A stretch of 64,000 nucleotides of DNA from Eleginops maclovinus (GCF_036324505.1 NC_086364.1:21086148-21150147); one strand, 5' to 3'. Shown: positions 36,581-48,184, counted from the first letter of the stretch. Program-made: numbers and translations. Notes: generated by a model from the letters alone, not told the origin.

Positions 36581-36600
36581 TCTGCCTCTCTCTCTCCAGG
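36581..36600 (+). promoter_or_regulatory. Splice acceptor of the grin2b first coding exon
   Basis: A pyrimidine run (tctgcctctctctctccag) ends in AG at 36598-36599, so the exon starts at 36600 with 24 bases of 5' UTR before the ATG. The open frame continues upstream through the acceptor to an ATG at 36459, but that part is a MITE plus the pyrimidine tract and is intronic. Mammalian GRIN2B likewise has its ATG in an exon preceded by UTR introns. The upstream UTR exon is not identifiable here. Confidence 0.85.
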
Positions 36601-36623
36601 TATTACTCTCCCACTCCTCCACC

Positions 36624-37259
36624 ATGCCTGTTTACGGCTGCCGCATCCCTCAATCCAGGACCTCCCCCCCGTCCACGACCCCTTCAGTCGCCCAGGACCG
36701 AGAGAGGCAAATCGGACCCTTACATCCACCCCCGCCTCCATCGCTCCACCGCCACCCCTCCCACTGCCTCTCGCTTCTCCTCCTGCTGCTCTGCCTCCTC
36801 CACCTGCCGCCGGCCTGCCACTCGCGGAGAGAGAAGGGCGGGGGAGGCGGGGGAGGAGGCGGCGGAGGTGGTGGTGGCGGCGGGGGCGGCGGTCATTACG
36901 TGCCCATCCCCCAGCCCCCTCCCCACCACATGGCGCTGCCCAACATCCTGCGCAGCTTCAGGATTGCCGTGGTGCTGGTGGGGAACTCTAGCGAGGTGGC
37001 GCTGGCCGGAGGCCGGGAGAAGGAGGACTTCCTGCACATGGCGCCCAACGTGGAGGTGCTGACCATGAACGAGACGGACCCCAAGAGCATCATCAAGAGC
37101 ATCTGCGACCTCATGACGGAGCACTGGCTGCAGGGCGTGGTGTTCGGCGACGACACCGACCAGGAGGCCATCGCACAAATCCTCGACTTCATTTCAGCGC
37201 AGACCCACATCCCCATCCTGGGAGTCCGCGGGGGGTCGTCCATGATCATGGCTGCCAAG
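36624..37259 (+). CDS. grin2b: First coding exon of NMDA receptor subunit GluN2B (partial gene)
   Basis: GluN2B is the glutamate-binding subunit of NMDA-type cation channels at excitatory synapses. This exon gives 212 residues: a 48-residue polar lead, a hydrophobic signal core at about 49-61 followed by PPACHS, a run of 19 glycines at 72-90, a His/Pro linker, then the amino-terminal (ATD) fold from about 108. Conserved blocks are [10 protein letters not shown] (148-157), [19 protein letters not shown] (176-194) and GGSSMIMA (203-210). Ile186 with Glu181, Gln185 and Phe189 matches the GluN2B ifenprodil-site pattern rather than GluN2A, which has Met at the Ile position. Cys161 fits the conserved ATD disulfide, and sequons lie at Asn121 and Asn149. 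The ATG has a CACC context just after the splice acceptor. The exon ends in phase 0 after Lys212, the same boundary as in mammals (human residue 137). GC content is far above the flanking introns. Arg202 sits where mammals have zinc-binding His127. I cannot tell which teleost paralogue (a or b) this is. Confidence 0.93.
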
Positions 37260-37265
37260 GTAGGA
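37260..37265 (+). promoter_or_regulatory. Splice donor after the grin2b first coding exon
   Basis: AAG|GTAGGA follows codon 212 in phase 0. The open frame runs on to a stop at 37353-37355 with sequence that no longer resembles GluN2B, as expected for intron. Confidence 0.9.
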
Positions 37266-37564
37266 CGCTCTCCCTTTTCAAATAGCTCTGAAAAAACTGA
37301 AAGGTTGACTTTAATCAAATGTGTTATGTCAACAAACTTCATAGGACTGTTTTAGGTTAGTTAAAAGCAATAACATTAAGTTGAACCTGATATTTTTTAT
37401 ATTATTTTCTCAATTACTTAAGTATGATTTTGGGTCACTTGTACTTTACTTGAGTATGTTTCTAACCCATCAGCAGTACTTTAAAATAGGGACCACATTT
37501 ACCAGTGTAATGAACACATTTAAGCATAAAAAACAAACACATATGATCCTCACATGGGTCATTA

Positions 37565-38963
37565 CGCATAATGAGTACTTTTACTTGTGGTACTTTAAGT
37601 ACATTTTGATGATTTTCAGAGGTAAATGGTGTACTTTTACTCCACTGCATTTATTTAATCCTTTAGTTGCTAGGCAGATTAGGATTAATGATGGTAAATA
37701 TAATCAACCCTTAAATCAGACTGTAGTTCACCTGGAGTAAATCCAGCACCTTTACCAGCTCTGAGAACACGTTAATGATCAATCATTATAAAACATATCA
37801 GAGATATTATTCTGAAATGGACCAATCAGACAATGACTACTTTTACTGTCACTACTTTAAGTACATTTAGAGGAGAGTACTTTCTACTTTCACTGGAGGA
37901 ACATTTAGAATACTTTTACTGTGACAGAGTATTCCTACACTCTGGTACTTCTACTTTACTCAAGTACAAGACCTGAGTACTTCTACTTTACTCAAGAACA
38001 AGATCTGAGTACTTCTACTTTACTCAAGTACAAGATCTGAGTACTTCTACTTTACTCAAGTACAAGACCTGAGTACTTCTACTTTACTCAAGTACAAGAT
38101 CTGAGTACTTCTACTTTTACTCAAGTACAAGACCTGAGTACTTCTACTTTACTCAAGTACAAGATCTGAGTACTTCTACTTTACTCAAGTACAAGATCTG
38201 AGTACTTCTACTTTACTCAAGTACAAGATCTGAGTACTTCTACTTTACTCAAGTACAAGATCTGAGTACTTCTACTTTTACTTAAGTACAAGACCTGAGT
38301 ACTTCTACTTTACTCAAGTACAAGACCTGAGTACTTCTACTTTACTCAAGAACAAGATCTGAGTACTTCTACTTTACTCAAGTACAAGATCTGAGTACTT
38401 CTACTTTACTCAAGTACAAGACCTGAGTACTTCTACTTTACTCAAGTACAAGATCTGAGTACTTCTACTTTTACTCAAGTACAAGACCTGAGTACTTCTA
38501 CTTTACTCAAGTACAAGATCTGAGTACTTCTACTTTACTCAAGTACAAGATCTGAGTACTTCTACTTTACTCAAGTACAAGATCTGAGTACTTCTACTTT
38601 ACTCAAGTACAAGATCTGAGTACTTCTGCTTTTACTCAAATACAAGATCTGAGTACTTCTACTTTACTCAAGTACAAGATCTGAGTACTTCTGCTTTTAC
38701 TCAAGTACAAGATCTGAGTACTTCTACTTTACTCAAGTACAAGATCTGAGTACTTCTACTTTTACTCAAGTACAAGACCTGAGTACTTCTACTTTACTCA
38801 AGTACAAGATCTGAGTACTTCTACTTTTACTCAAGTACAAGATCTGAGTACTTCTACTTTTACTCAAGTACAAGATCTGAGTACTTCTGCTTTTACTCAA
38901 GTACAAGATCTGAGTACTTCTACTTTTACTCAAGAACAAGATCTGAGTACTTCTCCCACCTCC
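37565..38963 (+). mobile_element. hAT-like element with greatly expanded 32-bp minisatellite
   Basis: The left arm matches 1240-1630, and the right end ..ctcccacctccg is of the CCACCTCTG type. The element inserted in the first coding intron of grin2b about 300 bases after the exon. The 5' limit is approximate. Confidence 0.75.
37942..38955 (+). repeat. 32-bp minisatellite, about 32 copies, with 354-bp higher-order repeat
   Basis: Same unit as 1632-1932. Variants are acct/atct, 32 or 33 bp (tacttt versus tactttt), and aagaac for aagtac. The rare aagaac variant recurs at 37991 and 38345, and the variant order after each is the same for about ten units, showing a block duplication of 354 bp. 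Confidence 0.95.
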
Positions 38964-39573
38964 GTTGCTTTCCGCTTACCTCATGCAGTAATGTGAAATC
39001 TGTTGACATAATACATTTAATTAAAGACGAAGTTCCGTTTTTTGGTTATGTGAAATATAAAAGTTGTCCTTCATTTGCAGTAATTGTTCCAGGAAGTGTG
39101 TGTGGGCAGTTAAAATGGACCTCGCTGTCGTCAATCTTGGCTGTAGTTGTCACTCAGTGAGCGATTACGTCAGCGTGGAGGCTTTTTTCTGATCAAACGA
39201 AAGATATTTTTAAAGACGGCTGCACGATTTTAAGAGCTGTTCATTTTTCTAAATGGTATCAGTGTTTTTGGCCGATGCTCTCTTGTGATTTTTCATCTTT
39301 TTGTTGTGTCTCAAATTAGTGGAGTTTAACAGGGTCTGCTTGTTAGGCTCAGCGGGGCTCTCCACTTTATGTTGACGGCCAAAAAAAATCTGTTTCAGAT
39401 TCACTAGAAAGAGCCAGACAATGTGCTTTAAATGTTCCCTGCATATCTTAAACCGACTGCATTGTCCTTTAAATGTCAGGTTCACTCAAAACAATGAGGA
39501 CCGTTTGACTTCTTTTGCGGACTTCTCTCCTTTCATCCCCCACTGACGCACTGCTTTAGTATTAATTCTGGGT

Positions 39574-39600
39574 GCAGACAGACAGACGGACAGACAGACA
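39574..39600 (+). repeat. (GACA)n microsatellite
   Basis: Seven GACA units, one with a G substitution. Confidence 0.93.
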
Positions 39601-40044
39601 GGGTAAGCCGAGGGTGTCTGACTTGAAACACAAAGTGCCAACAGTGGCGATGCCAGTGACGGGATCAGCTGGAGATTTCACCAGAAAAGAGAGCTGGATC
39701 TGCGTCTATTTACTAGGCCTCCAGAATGGGATAAAGCAACCTGCTGCCGCTTTATCTGCGCCCGCCTGGGAATCTGGGCTGGGACCCCAGTCCACAAGAA
39801 CAGCTCATTTTATTTTGGGCGTAAGTGTAGTAAATATAGGGCTGCTTTAACACGTTGATACAAAAATATTAACCATGTTTGACCCTAACTTACTCAAGGA
39901 ATTCCAGCCGTGAATCGCAGGGCAGTTAAAAAGACTGACCAGTTTCTTGAAGTTGCAAAGGAGTGGGAGATGTGGGACAGGGTGACCACTGGAAGAACAG
40001 ATAGTGCACGCAGTATGACAGCAGCAGAGATAATAGGAGGTGTA

Positions 40045-40190
40045 GCACACATTTTACAATCACAATACGCACACTACCATACGAGCAAATACCCTGTGTA
40101 GCGCACAATAAACAGAGGGCAATCACAGTATGAACACTACCATAAGAGCATATGCACTTTGTAGCACACATTGTACACAGGGTGATCCTC
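40045..40190 (-). repeat. Two- to three-copy tandem repeat related to the window's left end
   Basis: caatcacaatacgcacactaccat at about 40058 and caatcacagtatgaacactaccat at about 40120 define a period near 62 bp. Read in reverse (gccctctg..., ...gtagtgt...gtgattg) it matches the unit at 1-155. Confidence 0.65.
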
Positions 40191-40821
40191 TGAACTGCTC
40201 TGTGTCACAGATGCTTTGTAGACGCTTTAGCTACGTCTCGTAAATTGACGGATTTCTTGCCAATAATTCAGAAATCATGTTATAGTAGAGTAGAAAACCC
40301 TCTGATTTCCCTTACTGCTTGGTCATGCATTTGTCTTTTATAACAGCACATGTGTATTTGTTTTATCTACCACCTAAAATACAATGAACAATTCACACCT
40401 CTGACTCAATATTCTGGCAGTGTCATTCCTTTCGTGCAGGGAAAGTCCAACCCCCTGATTAAAATCCTAAAATGTCCCTCTGCTGTCGAGATCTTCTATT
40501 TTGATCCTCATAGAGTCTCTGTGTTATCCCTGCTGGTGTCAACAGGTCTCTGTACCAGCGGAGACTGGAGTCGCTGTGACACGACGAGGCCAGCGGCCGC
40601 CACTGTGGCTCTTCTCTCTGTTGCTTCTCATTAGAGCACTAAAGGGAGAAATGGCAGGGAACCGTCCACTCCCATTTGTGACTCTTCCAGCCACACTACA
40701 ATAAACTGAGTCACCGTTCACATGCTTTGTCTGGTGTCCTAAATGCCCCCTGATCTGTGGCCACAAATGTCTTTAACCCCTAACCCCATTTACATCTTGT
40801 CGATGAAAAGCTTTATTATTA

Positions 40822-41320
40822 CGGAGTGGTGCAGCGATGATGTATTTCTGTAGACCGACTCCGAAGTTAGCATCTGAAAGACTCCCTCGACAAAAATCAA
40901 TGCGATTTCCCTATTGAATTTCAGTAGATTGCATAAAATAAACTCTGTGGCAAACACACGTTTATGATACTTACTCACCAGGATGATATCCACATATTAA
41001 CACCACTTTTTTTAAAGCGTAAATGCAATCGGCAGAAGTAAAAGGCTAACGTTAGGCTCTAAAGGAACTACACGACTTCACGTCAGCACCGCTAAGCTAA
41101 AGGCGGCTAATGTTCAGCGTGATGGCGTGTTGTCGTCTCATTTAGACACTTGTTACCGTCGGTTGTTTTTAAGACACACAGAAGCTTCAGCTTGAGTTAA
41201 ACACTGAACTTATTTCAGGCATCTTTGCAAAAATACATTCACAAAACCATTGACTTCAGGACGAGAAAACCAGAAGTGGCGAAATGCTAAGTCAAGTTCG
41301 GTTTAAAGACTCTTTCTCTC
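40822..41320 (+). mobile_element. GAGTGGTGCAG-family element, near full-length
   Basis: ggagtggtgcagcgatgatg ... gaagttagcatctgaaagac ... gctaagctaaaggcggctaatg ... accattgacttcaggacg ... gcgaaatgctaagtcaagttc. The right TIR is degraded. Confidence 0.65.
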
Positions 41321-41378
41321 ACTATTTGTTTTTTATATTGCATGAAAATAAAGCAGAGTTGGCGGGAGAGTTCAGGAA

Positions 41379-41393
41379 TGTGTGTGTGTGTGA

Positions 41394-41435
<42 letters not shown>
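41379..41435 (+). repeat. (TG)n microsatellite
   Basis: Two TG runs split by gagtgagtg. Confidence 0.95.
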
Positions 41436-41436
<1 letters not shown>

Positions 41437-42082
41437 CAGGGACAGTATCATTCATTAAGTGAACGTGCCCTAAGTGCACCAGGCGGGAGCGATAGCGCAG
41501 TGTTCTGTGGTAGAGGTTTAAATGGATTTCCCCCCCGGCCACAAGCCAGAGTCTTTCTCTCCTGAGAGCTTCCTGCTGGCCCAGGAGAGCGAGGATCGGG
41601 CGGCTCGGTCTCCAAACGGATTTGTGTCTGCCTAATGGGCTGAGACAATGGAGTGGCGAAAAATACGATAGAGAAGGATCAGAGGGAGGGAGGAAGGGAG
41701 AGAGAGTCGTGGAGGAATTGAGATAGTGAGGATGAGAGGTGGGGTAGGAATACATTCGGAGGGTTTTCTTTTTGCCAAAACTGGTTGAGTTCAAAACCGC
41801 CTGTGGAAGAGATGGACCGATAAGCATAGTGGACGAAGGCTGAGTCCAAAGCAGAAGAAGAAACATTTGAGGAAAAGGGGGAGGGAGGGAGGGAGGGAAA
41901 TGTCCCTGAAAGTAAATGGGAAAAGATAAAGACAAATGAGGAGGGAAGGATGTGTAAGTAGAGAGGATTTTTCTTCCGTAAGATGCGAAAAAAAAGTAGA
42001 TAATTGCGGAAGATAGACGTGTTACGGTGGGTCAGCGTCGGGGCAAATTGGTTTTCCGAAATGAAATACTGAAATAATTCTT

Positions 42083-42335
42083 TGAGGGATCTATATTATT
42101 CTAAATTTCAGATTCATATTTTGTATTTAATGGCTCCTCTTTTCACCCTCTGTCTGAAACCAGAGGCCCAGTCTGCTCTGGTTGGTTAGCTGGCCAGCTC
42201 TGTTGTGATTGGTCAACCGCTTAGAGATGTCCCGCCCCGTAGCCTATCACGTACAACATTTTGGACCGCTAGCCAGGAGAAGCGAGAGTGTTACATAGTG
42301 ATGTCACTATGTAAAACTCCATTGTTTCCAATGTT
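42083..42335 (-). mobile_element. TTAA-type MITE, partial
   Basis: gggatctatattattct ... ctcctcttttcaccctctg ... ttgtgattggtcaaccgc ... agagatgtcccgccccg ... tgatgtcactatg; the end toward 42335 is lost. Confidence 0.8.
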
Positions 42336-42570
42336 TCCCATGTGGGTGTTTTTGCCGATTGGTAGGAGAAATGAGGAGGCGAAGAAGAAAAAAGTAGGTA
42401 GACATTTTTCTTCTACGGACAGCAGAGATGGAGAGAAAGTGATAATTTTCTTGTCAAGTTACAGAGCTGGAGAATGTCTACGTGTTCTTCCTCTTTTATC
42501 GTGATTGAGCGTCTGAAGGAAATGGACTTAGGGATTGCAATACGAGTTGTTTATCTTATGGTCCCGCTCC

Positions 42571-42571
42571 A

Positions 42572-42613
<42 letters not shown>
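42571..42613 (+). repeat. (CA)n microsatellite
   Basis: 43 bp of CA. Confidence 0.96.
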
Positions 42614-42615
<2 letters not shown>

Positions 42616-44061
42616 TTGTCACAAGTGAAGGCCGAGCGTTGCTATTACAGTTAGCGAGCCACCCCCCTCCTTTTTCATTACACTAAAGTAAAGAACGATA
42701 ACAGGGAGCGACACAGGAGGCGGGGAGTACAGCGTTTGGATTTTTTTAGTGCGGGCTGAATATAGGAGAGGAATTTGGAGTACAAGATAATTCCATAAAA
42801 CGTTTCCCGCTGGAGTGGACTGCTGTCGTGCCGCGCGAAGAGTCAGGCTGAATCAGAATCACAATGACAGTTTTTTCTGCTCTCGTATGCATCTACAAGG
42901 ACAGCTACTTGGTGTTTGTGGTAATGAATCACAAAGCTGAACGTAGCATTGTGTTCCAGTGGGAGCGGGGGAAGGTCCAAGCACACTACTTTAAAAAATG
43001 ATTGCGCAATTTCTATTCTAAAATACGACAATGTGAGGCTTCTGACATCTGTAACAAGACTTTTTCCGAGTTATTCCTCTGGAGCCAAACTGCAGCACTG
43101 GAGCCACCACATGTGTGCCTTCAGTGGGAAGTGGTTATGATCTTTAGTCACTACCACAGTGCGGAGAGCGAGAGAGAGAAAGTGAAAGAGGATGCCGGGC
43201 GAGCGCGGTATTAACAAGCAGAGGAGAAGAAGTAGAAGGCGGAGGAGGAAGGGAGAGAAGAGAGATGGATGGAGACAAAGGGCACTCGCATTTATATCAA
43301 TGAATCAGATCAGGGAGGGCGGGCTGAGTGGTAAGTAAGAGGACGAGTTCACTGAGTACAGAGCTGAACTGCTGGGAGAAAGAGACGGATGCTGCTTTCT
43401 TTACTGGTTGTTCCTCGGGCCGATCAGTTCTCCATGTGTTTCTACTAAAAAAGCGCCCTAGAAACTGGTTCAACGCCAGCCCCAACTGTCTTCTCGGCCA
43501 TAGAACAGTGAGCCCTGAACCTTGGAAGGAAGTACGACGTAGAGAAAGTTGTTGCAGAGGCAGTACTGCCGAAACCGCTCTATCGTAGTGAGAGCAGGAA
43601 GCACCTACTGGGTAAATAATTAATATCCCATAGGTCTGCCGGTTAATATTGAACTACCTAGAGTTGAGTGATGCATTTATCCTGCAAACATGCCAAAATA
43701 ATACACGTACTATTTACTGTGTTTGCTCTAAATCTGGTTATCGAGTAGTTGGGACCTCAACTCCGTACAAGGCCTACGAAAAGCTTGTTCTCCCATCAGC
43801 TGTTACCTGGTGTATGTACTTATATTATACTGTATATTACATTGAACTGTACTGCTTCTTTTGCACTTTCTGGTTAGATTTGTACTGCATTTTGTCATCG
43901 CAGTACTTTTACTCATTGAATATAATCTAATCTAAGTCAGACTTGCTTCTGTAGCTAGGCTAACATCGTCCATGTGATACCAGAGCAATATACAATCCTT
44001 CATTTACGGCGCCATGTTGCCACACATTGTGAATTAAACCTGAAAAGAAATATGCATCAGG

Positions 44062-44640
44062 GGCAGATCTTGTACTTGAGTAAAGTAGAAGTACTCAGAT
44101 CTTGTACTTGAGTAAAGTAGAAGTACTCAGGTCTTGTACTTGAGTAAAGTAGAAGTACTCAGGTCTTGTACTTGAGTAAAGTAGAAGTACTCAGATCTTG
44201 TATTTGAGTAAAGTAGAAGTACTCAGGTCTTGTACTTGAGTAAAAGTAGAAGTACTCAGGTCTTGTACTTGAGTAAAAGTAGAAGTACTCAGATCTTGTA
44301 CTTGAGTAAAGTAGAAGTACTCAGATCTTGTACTTGAGTAAAGTAGAAGTACTCAGATCTTGTACTTGAGTAAAGTAGAAGTACTCAGATCTTGTACTTG
44401 AGTAAAGTAGAAAAGTACTCAGATCTTGTACTTGAGTAAAGTAGAAGTACCAGAGTGTAGGAATACTCTGTCACAGTAAAAGTATTCTAAATGTTCCTCC
44501 AGTGAAAGTAGAAAGTACTCTCCTCTAAATGTACTTAAAGTAGTGACAGTGAAAGTAGTCATTGTCTGATTGGTCCATTTCAGAATAATATCTCTGATAT
44601 GTTTTATAATGATTGATCATTAAAGTGTTATTGTTTTTGG
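44062..44640 (-). mobile_element. Reverse-oriented hAT-like element with 32-bp minisatellite
   Basis: 44066-44450 is about 12 copies of the reverse complement unit (cttgtacttgagtaaagtag...). 44450-44640 is the reverse of the left arm (gtcattgtctgattggtcc, aataatatctctgatatg), cut off before ttagttgctaggcag. Confidence 0.85.
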
Positions 44641-44679
44641 CGGAAGCCCGGAAGATTTTTCTAGATGGTCATTGTATCA

Positions 44680-44880
44680 TCTTTCTTAATCCTTACACAC
44701 AACATCTATTTTGACTTCCTGGTAAAGCGATCCCTCTTCTGTTGCTCATCCCGAGGTTTATTACATGTTTTCCCTGTTATTTGTTGGGATTCTTTAGGAG
44801 TTTTCTCCTTGTGACGGTCTAAGCTGCACACTAAAACAAATGTGACATTGGGCCACTTACGATTGATTGATTGATACAAC
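44680..44880 (+). mobile_element. LINE 3'-UTR fragment with (ATTG)n tail
   Basis: tgttgctcatcccgaggttt ... tgttgggattctttaggag ... gacggtctaagctgcacac ... gacattgggccacttacgattgattgattg resembles a very common teleost LINE 3' end that finishes in a short tandem tail. Confidence 0.6.
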
Positions 44881-45101
44881 TCATGTCAAAGGAAAAGGGA
44901 TAAGAGAGAGGGAAAGGTGGATGGACACAGCATGTGTGTGCAGGAGCAGGTGTAGTGCCATGTTGCCAGTGTTACAGGAGAAGGAGAACCCAGCAAGCCT
45001 CGGCCAAATGAAGGAGGAAAGATGGATAGAGAGCAGCTGTACTCACATCTGTGAAGGACAGGACAAGATAAAGGAGGAGGTGGAGAAGGGGGAAAGTATC
45101 C

Positions 45102-45272
<171 letters not shown>

Positions 45273-45734
45273 CTAGCCAATATGGCTGCCAGTCTTTTGT
45301 CTGTAGTGGTTTCCAGCAACCCCCCCCTTGCTCGCTGTCGCTCTACAGCGTCTGTTGGAAGTAATCAGTGTGATCTAAAGCTTTGGCTAATGCTCACATT
45401 ATCAAGACATGGAGAGCCCTTTTCTCCTCCGCTTGTCTCGAAGGTAGGGCTTTGTTGTGGTACAAATAGCTGTGGTTGTCGCTGATCACCCCAGGGCCAC
45501 AGAATAATAGCAAACAGCGAGCGAATTTACGCGCCGCGGCTGCAGATTAGCTCGGCGATAGCATCCAATGTGCGTGGGATTTAAATGTAGGAATCGAAGG
45601 CAATTAATGGAAAAATGGAACGCAGCCAACCCCTGGTGACCCGGTGGAAAACATAATACAATATAATATAATAACAAACGGAGCATGCGCCCAAAGACGT
45701 GTTTCCAATTAAGACGTGTGTGAGGGCGGCAACT

Positions 45735-45900
45735 AATCAAATCAAACTTTATTAATACACCACTTTTTATGCACAAGGTAACGTAAAGTGCTTCACAAAC
45801 CATCACATGACCTTTCCAGGTAATAACCAGAGTGGATTTGTGATTAAAAACAATAATACCAACGCAGGACTGAATAAAACAGGATTAAAATAAATAGATC
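45735..45900 (-). mobile_element. LINE 3'-end fragment
   Basis: atcaaactttattaatacacc, taaagtgcttcacaaacc and acgcaggactgaataaaacagg match the nested fragment at 27758-27905. Confidence 0.6.
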
Positions 45901-46302
45901 AAATCAAATAAATAAAATAATTCACTTTAGTTAAAAGCCAAATTGAGAAGGTGGTCTTTATCCATGAGCATTGGATGGATATTGCTCAACTAGATCCACG
46001 ATGAGCTGCTGATATCGCACACACACTAACAAATCTGGCATCTTTTGTGGAACTGGCAGCCGTCCCCAGGAAGAAAAGCTGCAGGATGTGATCAATTAAC
46101 TTTTTGCCCAAATAATTTGGGGCTTTTCATCGTTTACAATCGTTTTTTTTTCCCGTGGAAGTTTTTGTCAAAACACAGGGAGCGATTTTGTGACTGAACA
46201 TCACCGTCATTATGTGTGTGTGGGTGTGTGTGTTAATTCTTCGGAAGGGAACAGCCTCGATGATAGTTGGTGTTGAACTGTGTCCAGGGGTAATTGTTGT
46301 GC

Positions 46303-46304
<2 letters not shown>

Positions 46305-46338
<34 letters not shown>
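46305..46338 (+). repeat. (GT)n microsatellite
   Basis: About 34 bp of GT. Confidence 0.95.
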
Positions 46339-46340
<2 letters not shown>

Positions 46341-47035
46341 CCAGTCGAACCACTTAATCACAGCACAGGGGCAGAGCAATTAATCTCCAGTACCTCATTT
46401 TACAAAGTTCCCCTCGTCCTCTGTATTTACGTTTACCCTACATTTAGAGAAATGCTTAAGCGTCACTTCCTGTTTCTCCACGTGTTCCCATGAGGGTTTT
46501 TTCTTTCAGTCCGGTGGGCTTAAACGTGCCTGCGTTTAAATTCTTAATTAACGTGGTACAATAGCAACTATTGTTGTAATGATGGCTGAGGTCCTGTACT
46601 CTATTAATGTAATGTGCTGCTCGGCTTGGCAGCGTCCTTTGCTAAAACATAGACGCAATTAGGAGCATTTGTAAACGATAAGAGAATTAAGAGGTGCCTC
46701 TCTGTGCTTTTTCTTTCTCCTCTCATGCCTTGCTGTTTAGTTCATTCATGGGGATTTTGTTGAGTCCAGTTAAGCACAGTTAAACCGGAGTAACAGCTTT
46801 CTGATCGGTCCTTTTATCCCGGATATGTTCTCCGCTGCTCTCCTTTGTCCAGGTTTTATTCCCCGATGTTTCTGTGTGAGTTGTTTGTTCTGTGTGTGTG
46901 TCTTCAGCTCCTTCTTATGTGCCTATTTCCAATTGCAAACTCCTAAATATTTACACTTTATCATCTTATTTCTCCCCACAAAAAATATATAGAAGGTCTT
47001 GGATATTTAACTTACTGTTTACTAAGATTAACTTA

Positions 47036-47335
47036 CTGAGGCCCTATTATGCTTTTTGGGCTTGTCACTTTCCTGTAGTGTCTCATATAAGTTTTAGTGC
47101 ATGTAAATGGTCTGCAAAGGCTAAAATCCCTGAGTTTCTCTCCTACTCTCCGTCTGAAAAGCCTCCATTGGACTCCTTTGTTTACTTCCTGAACATACTG
47201 ACATCACTGGGCAACACTCACGCTTCTATTGGCTAGCGCTGCAACACATTGTACATAATAGGCTAAGGGGCGGGACATCTCTAAGCTGTTAACCAATCAC
47301 AACAGAGCCGGCGGGCTAACACGTGACAGGAGAGG
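47036..47335 (+). mobile_element. TTAA-type MITE, left two thirds
   Basis: gaggccctattatgctttttggg ... gtgcatgtaaatggtctgc ... actgacatcactgggcaac ... aaggggcgggacatctctaag ... accaatcacaacagagccgg, ending before the GGTTTCAGACAGAGGG block. Confidence 0.85.
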
Positions 47336-47414
47336 GTCCTTTTTTAAAGCAGTTATTTTCATGTCCATTCATTTATTCCCAACAGTTAACGATTCAGGTA
47401 CAATCATAAGACTT

Positions 47415-47485
47415 AAGGGATCCAGAAGTTGTAAAATACCGACTCATTTCCAGGTTTTAGGACTCATTCCTACACTCATTCTGTG
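47415..47485 (+). mobile_element. GAGTGGTGCAG-family terminus
   Basis: agaagttgtaaaataccgac ... ttttaggactcattcctacac, 3' end only, placed directly after a TTAA-type MITE. Confidence 0.5.
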
Positions 47486-48184
47486 CACTCTTTCTTTCAT
47501 ATTGTCTGTCTGATTTCCTAAGGTGGAAATGTCCCACTACCATTCTCTTTTTACCTCCTCATTGTCCTGGTTTAGAAAATGTGACAACCACTGTGTGTGT
47601 TCCCCTGCTCTGGAGAGAGAGAGAGGGAGAGGGAGAGGTAGTGAAAAATATCGAGAGCCCTAAATTTATGTGTCCTATTTTCCAACCCCGTTGCTCTCAA
47701 TTTACTCCGGCCGTTTAGAAAGTGGCCATTTTTAAACTCGCTCCATAACGTTCACTTTCTATACGTCACCCGCCCTGAACTGCCTCCCTTCCACTCTCCA
47801 TCTCAGAGTCTGTCTCGCTGCTCCTCTTATCGCTCTCATCACGGACAGATTGCTCCCATACACTACATTAAAGCAGACAGTTATAATCGTTATGTGTACT
47901 TAGAGAGGGCCGGGGAAATAATTGGAAATGAGATAAGATTCTATATTTTGTTCGTCCCTCCTTCCCCGACTTTTACTCTCCACCTGCCTTTAGGATTTGT
48001 CAGAGCTGTCTTTTATACGCCTTTTTATACTTCTTCCTCTCTCGGTATGAATATGGCTCGCTGCCAAACAGCATTTCAATGTCCCGGACAAGCGGGAGAA
48101 ATGAGTTCACATGACCATGGTCAGGAAGTGACGCGTTTATACCGGATCCCTACGTTCGAAAATGACTCAAACACTGCAGTTTTC

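Larger units (their letters stand above)
1..36599 (+). other. Sequence upstream of the grin2b coding exon: 5' flank and/or 5'-UTR intron
   Basis: No host coding exon is recognised in these 36.6 kb. Because the coding exon begins with a splice acceptor, at least the part nearest 36599 is a 5'-UTR intron. Where the promoter and UTR exon lie, and whether a neighbouring gene starts near the left end, cannot be decided by eye. Confidence 0.6.

Noticed and set aside
36459..36623. Upstream ATG at 36459 as the grin2b start
   Set aside because: The added 55 residues are coded by a MITE and the polypyrimidine tract before a clear AG acceptor, so they are intronic.
36556..37178. Long frames overlapping the grin2b exon in other frames and strand
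   Set aside because: They are shadows produced by the GC-rich exon; only the 36624 frame shows GluN2B sequence.
37942..38955. CRISPR-like array of regular repeats
   Set aside because: There are no unique spacers: units abut directly and lie in a transposon of a vertebrate intron.
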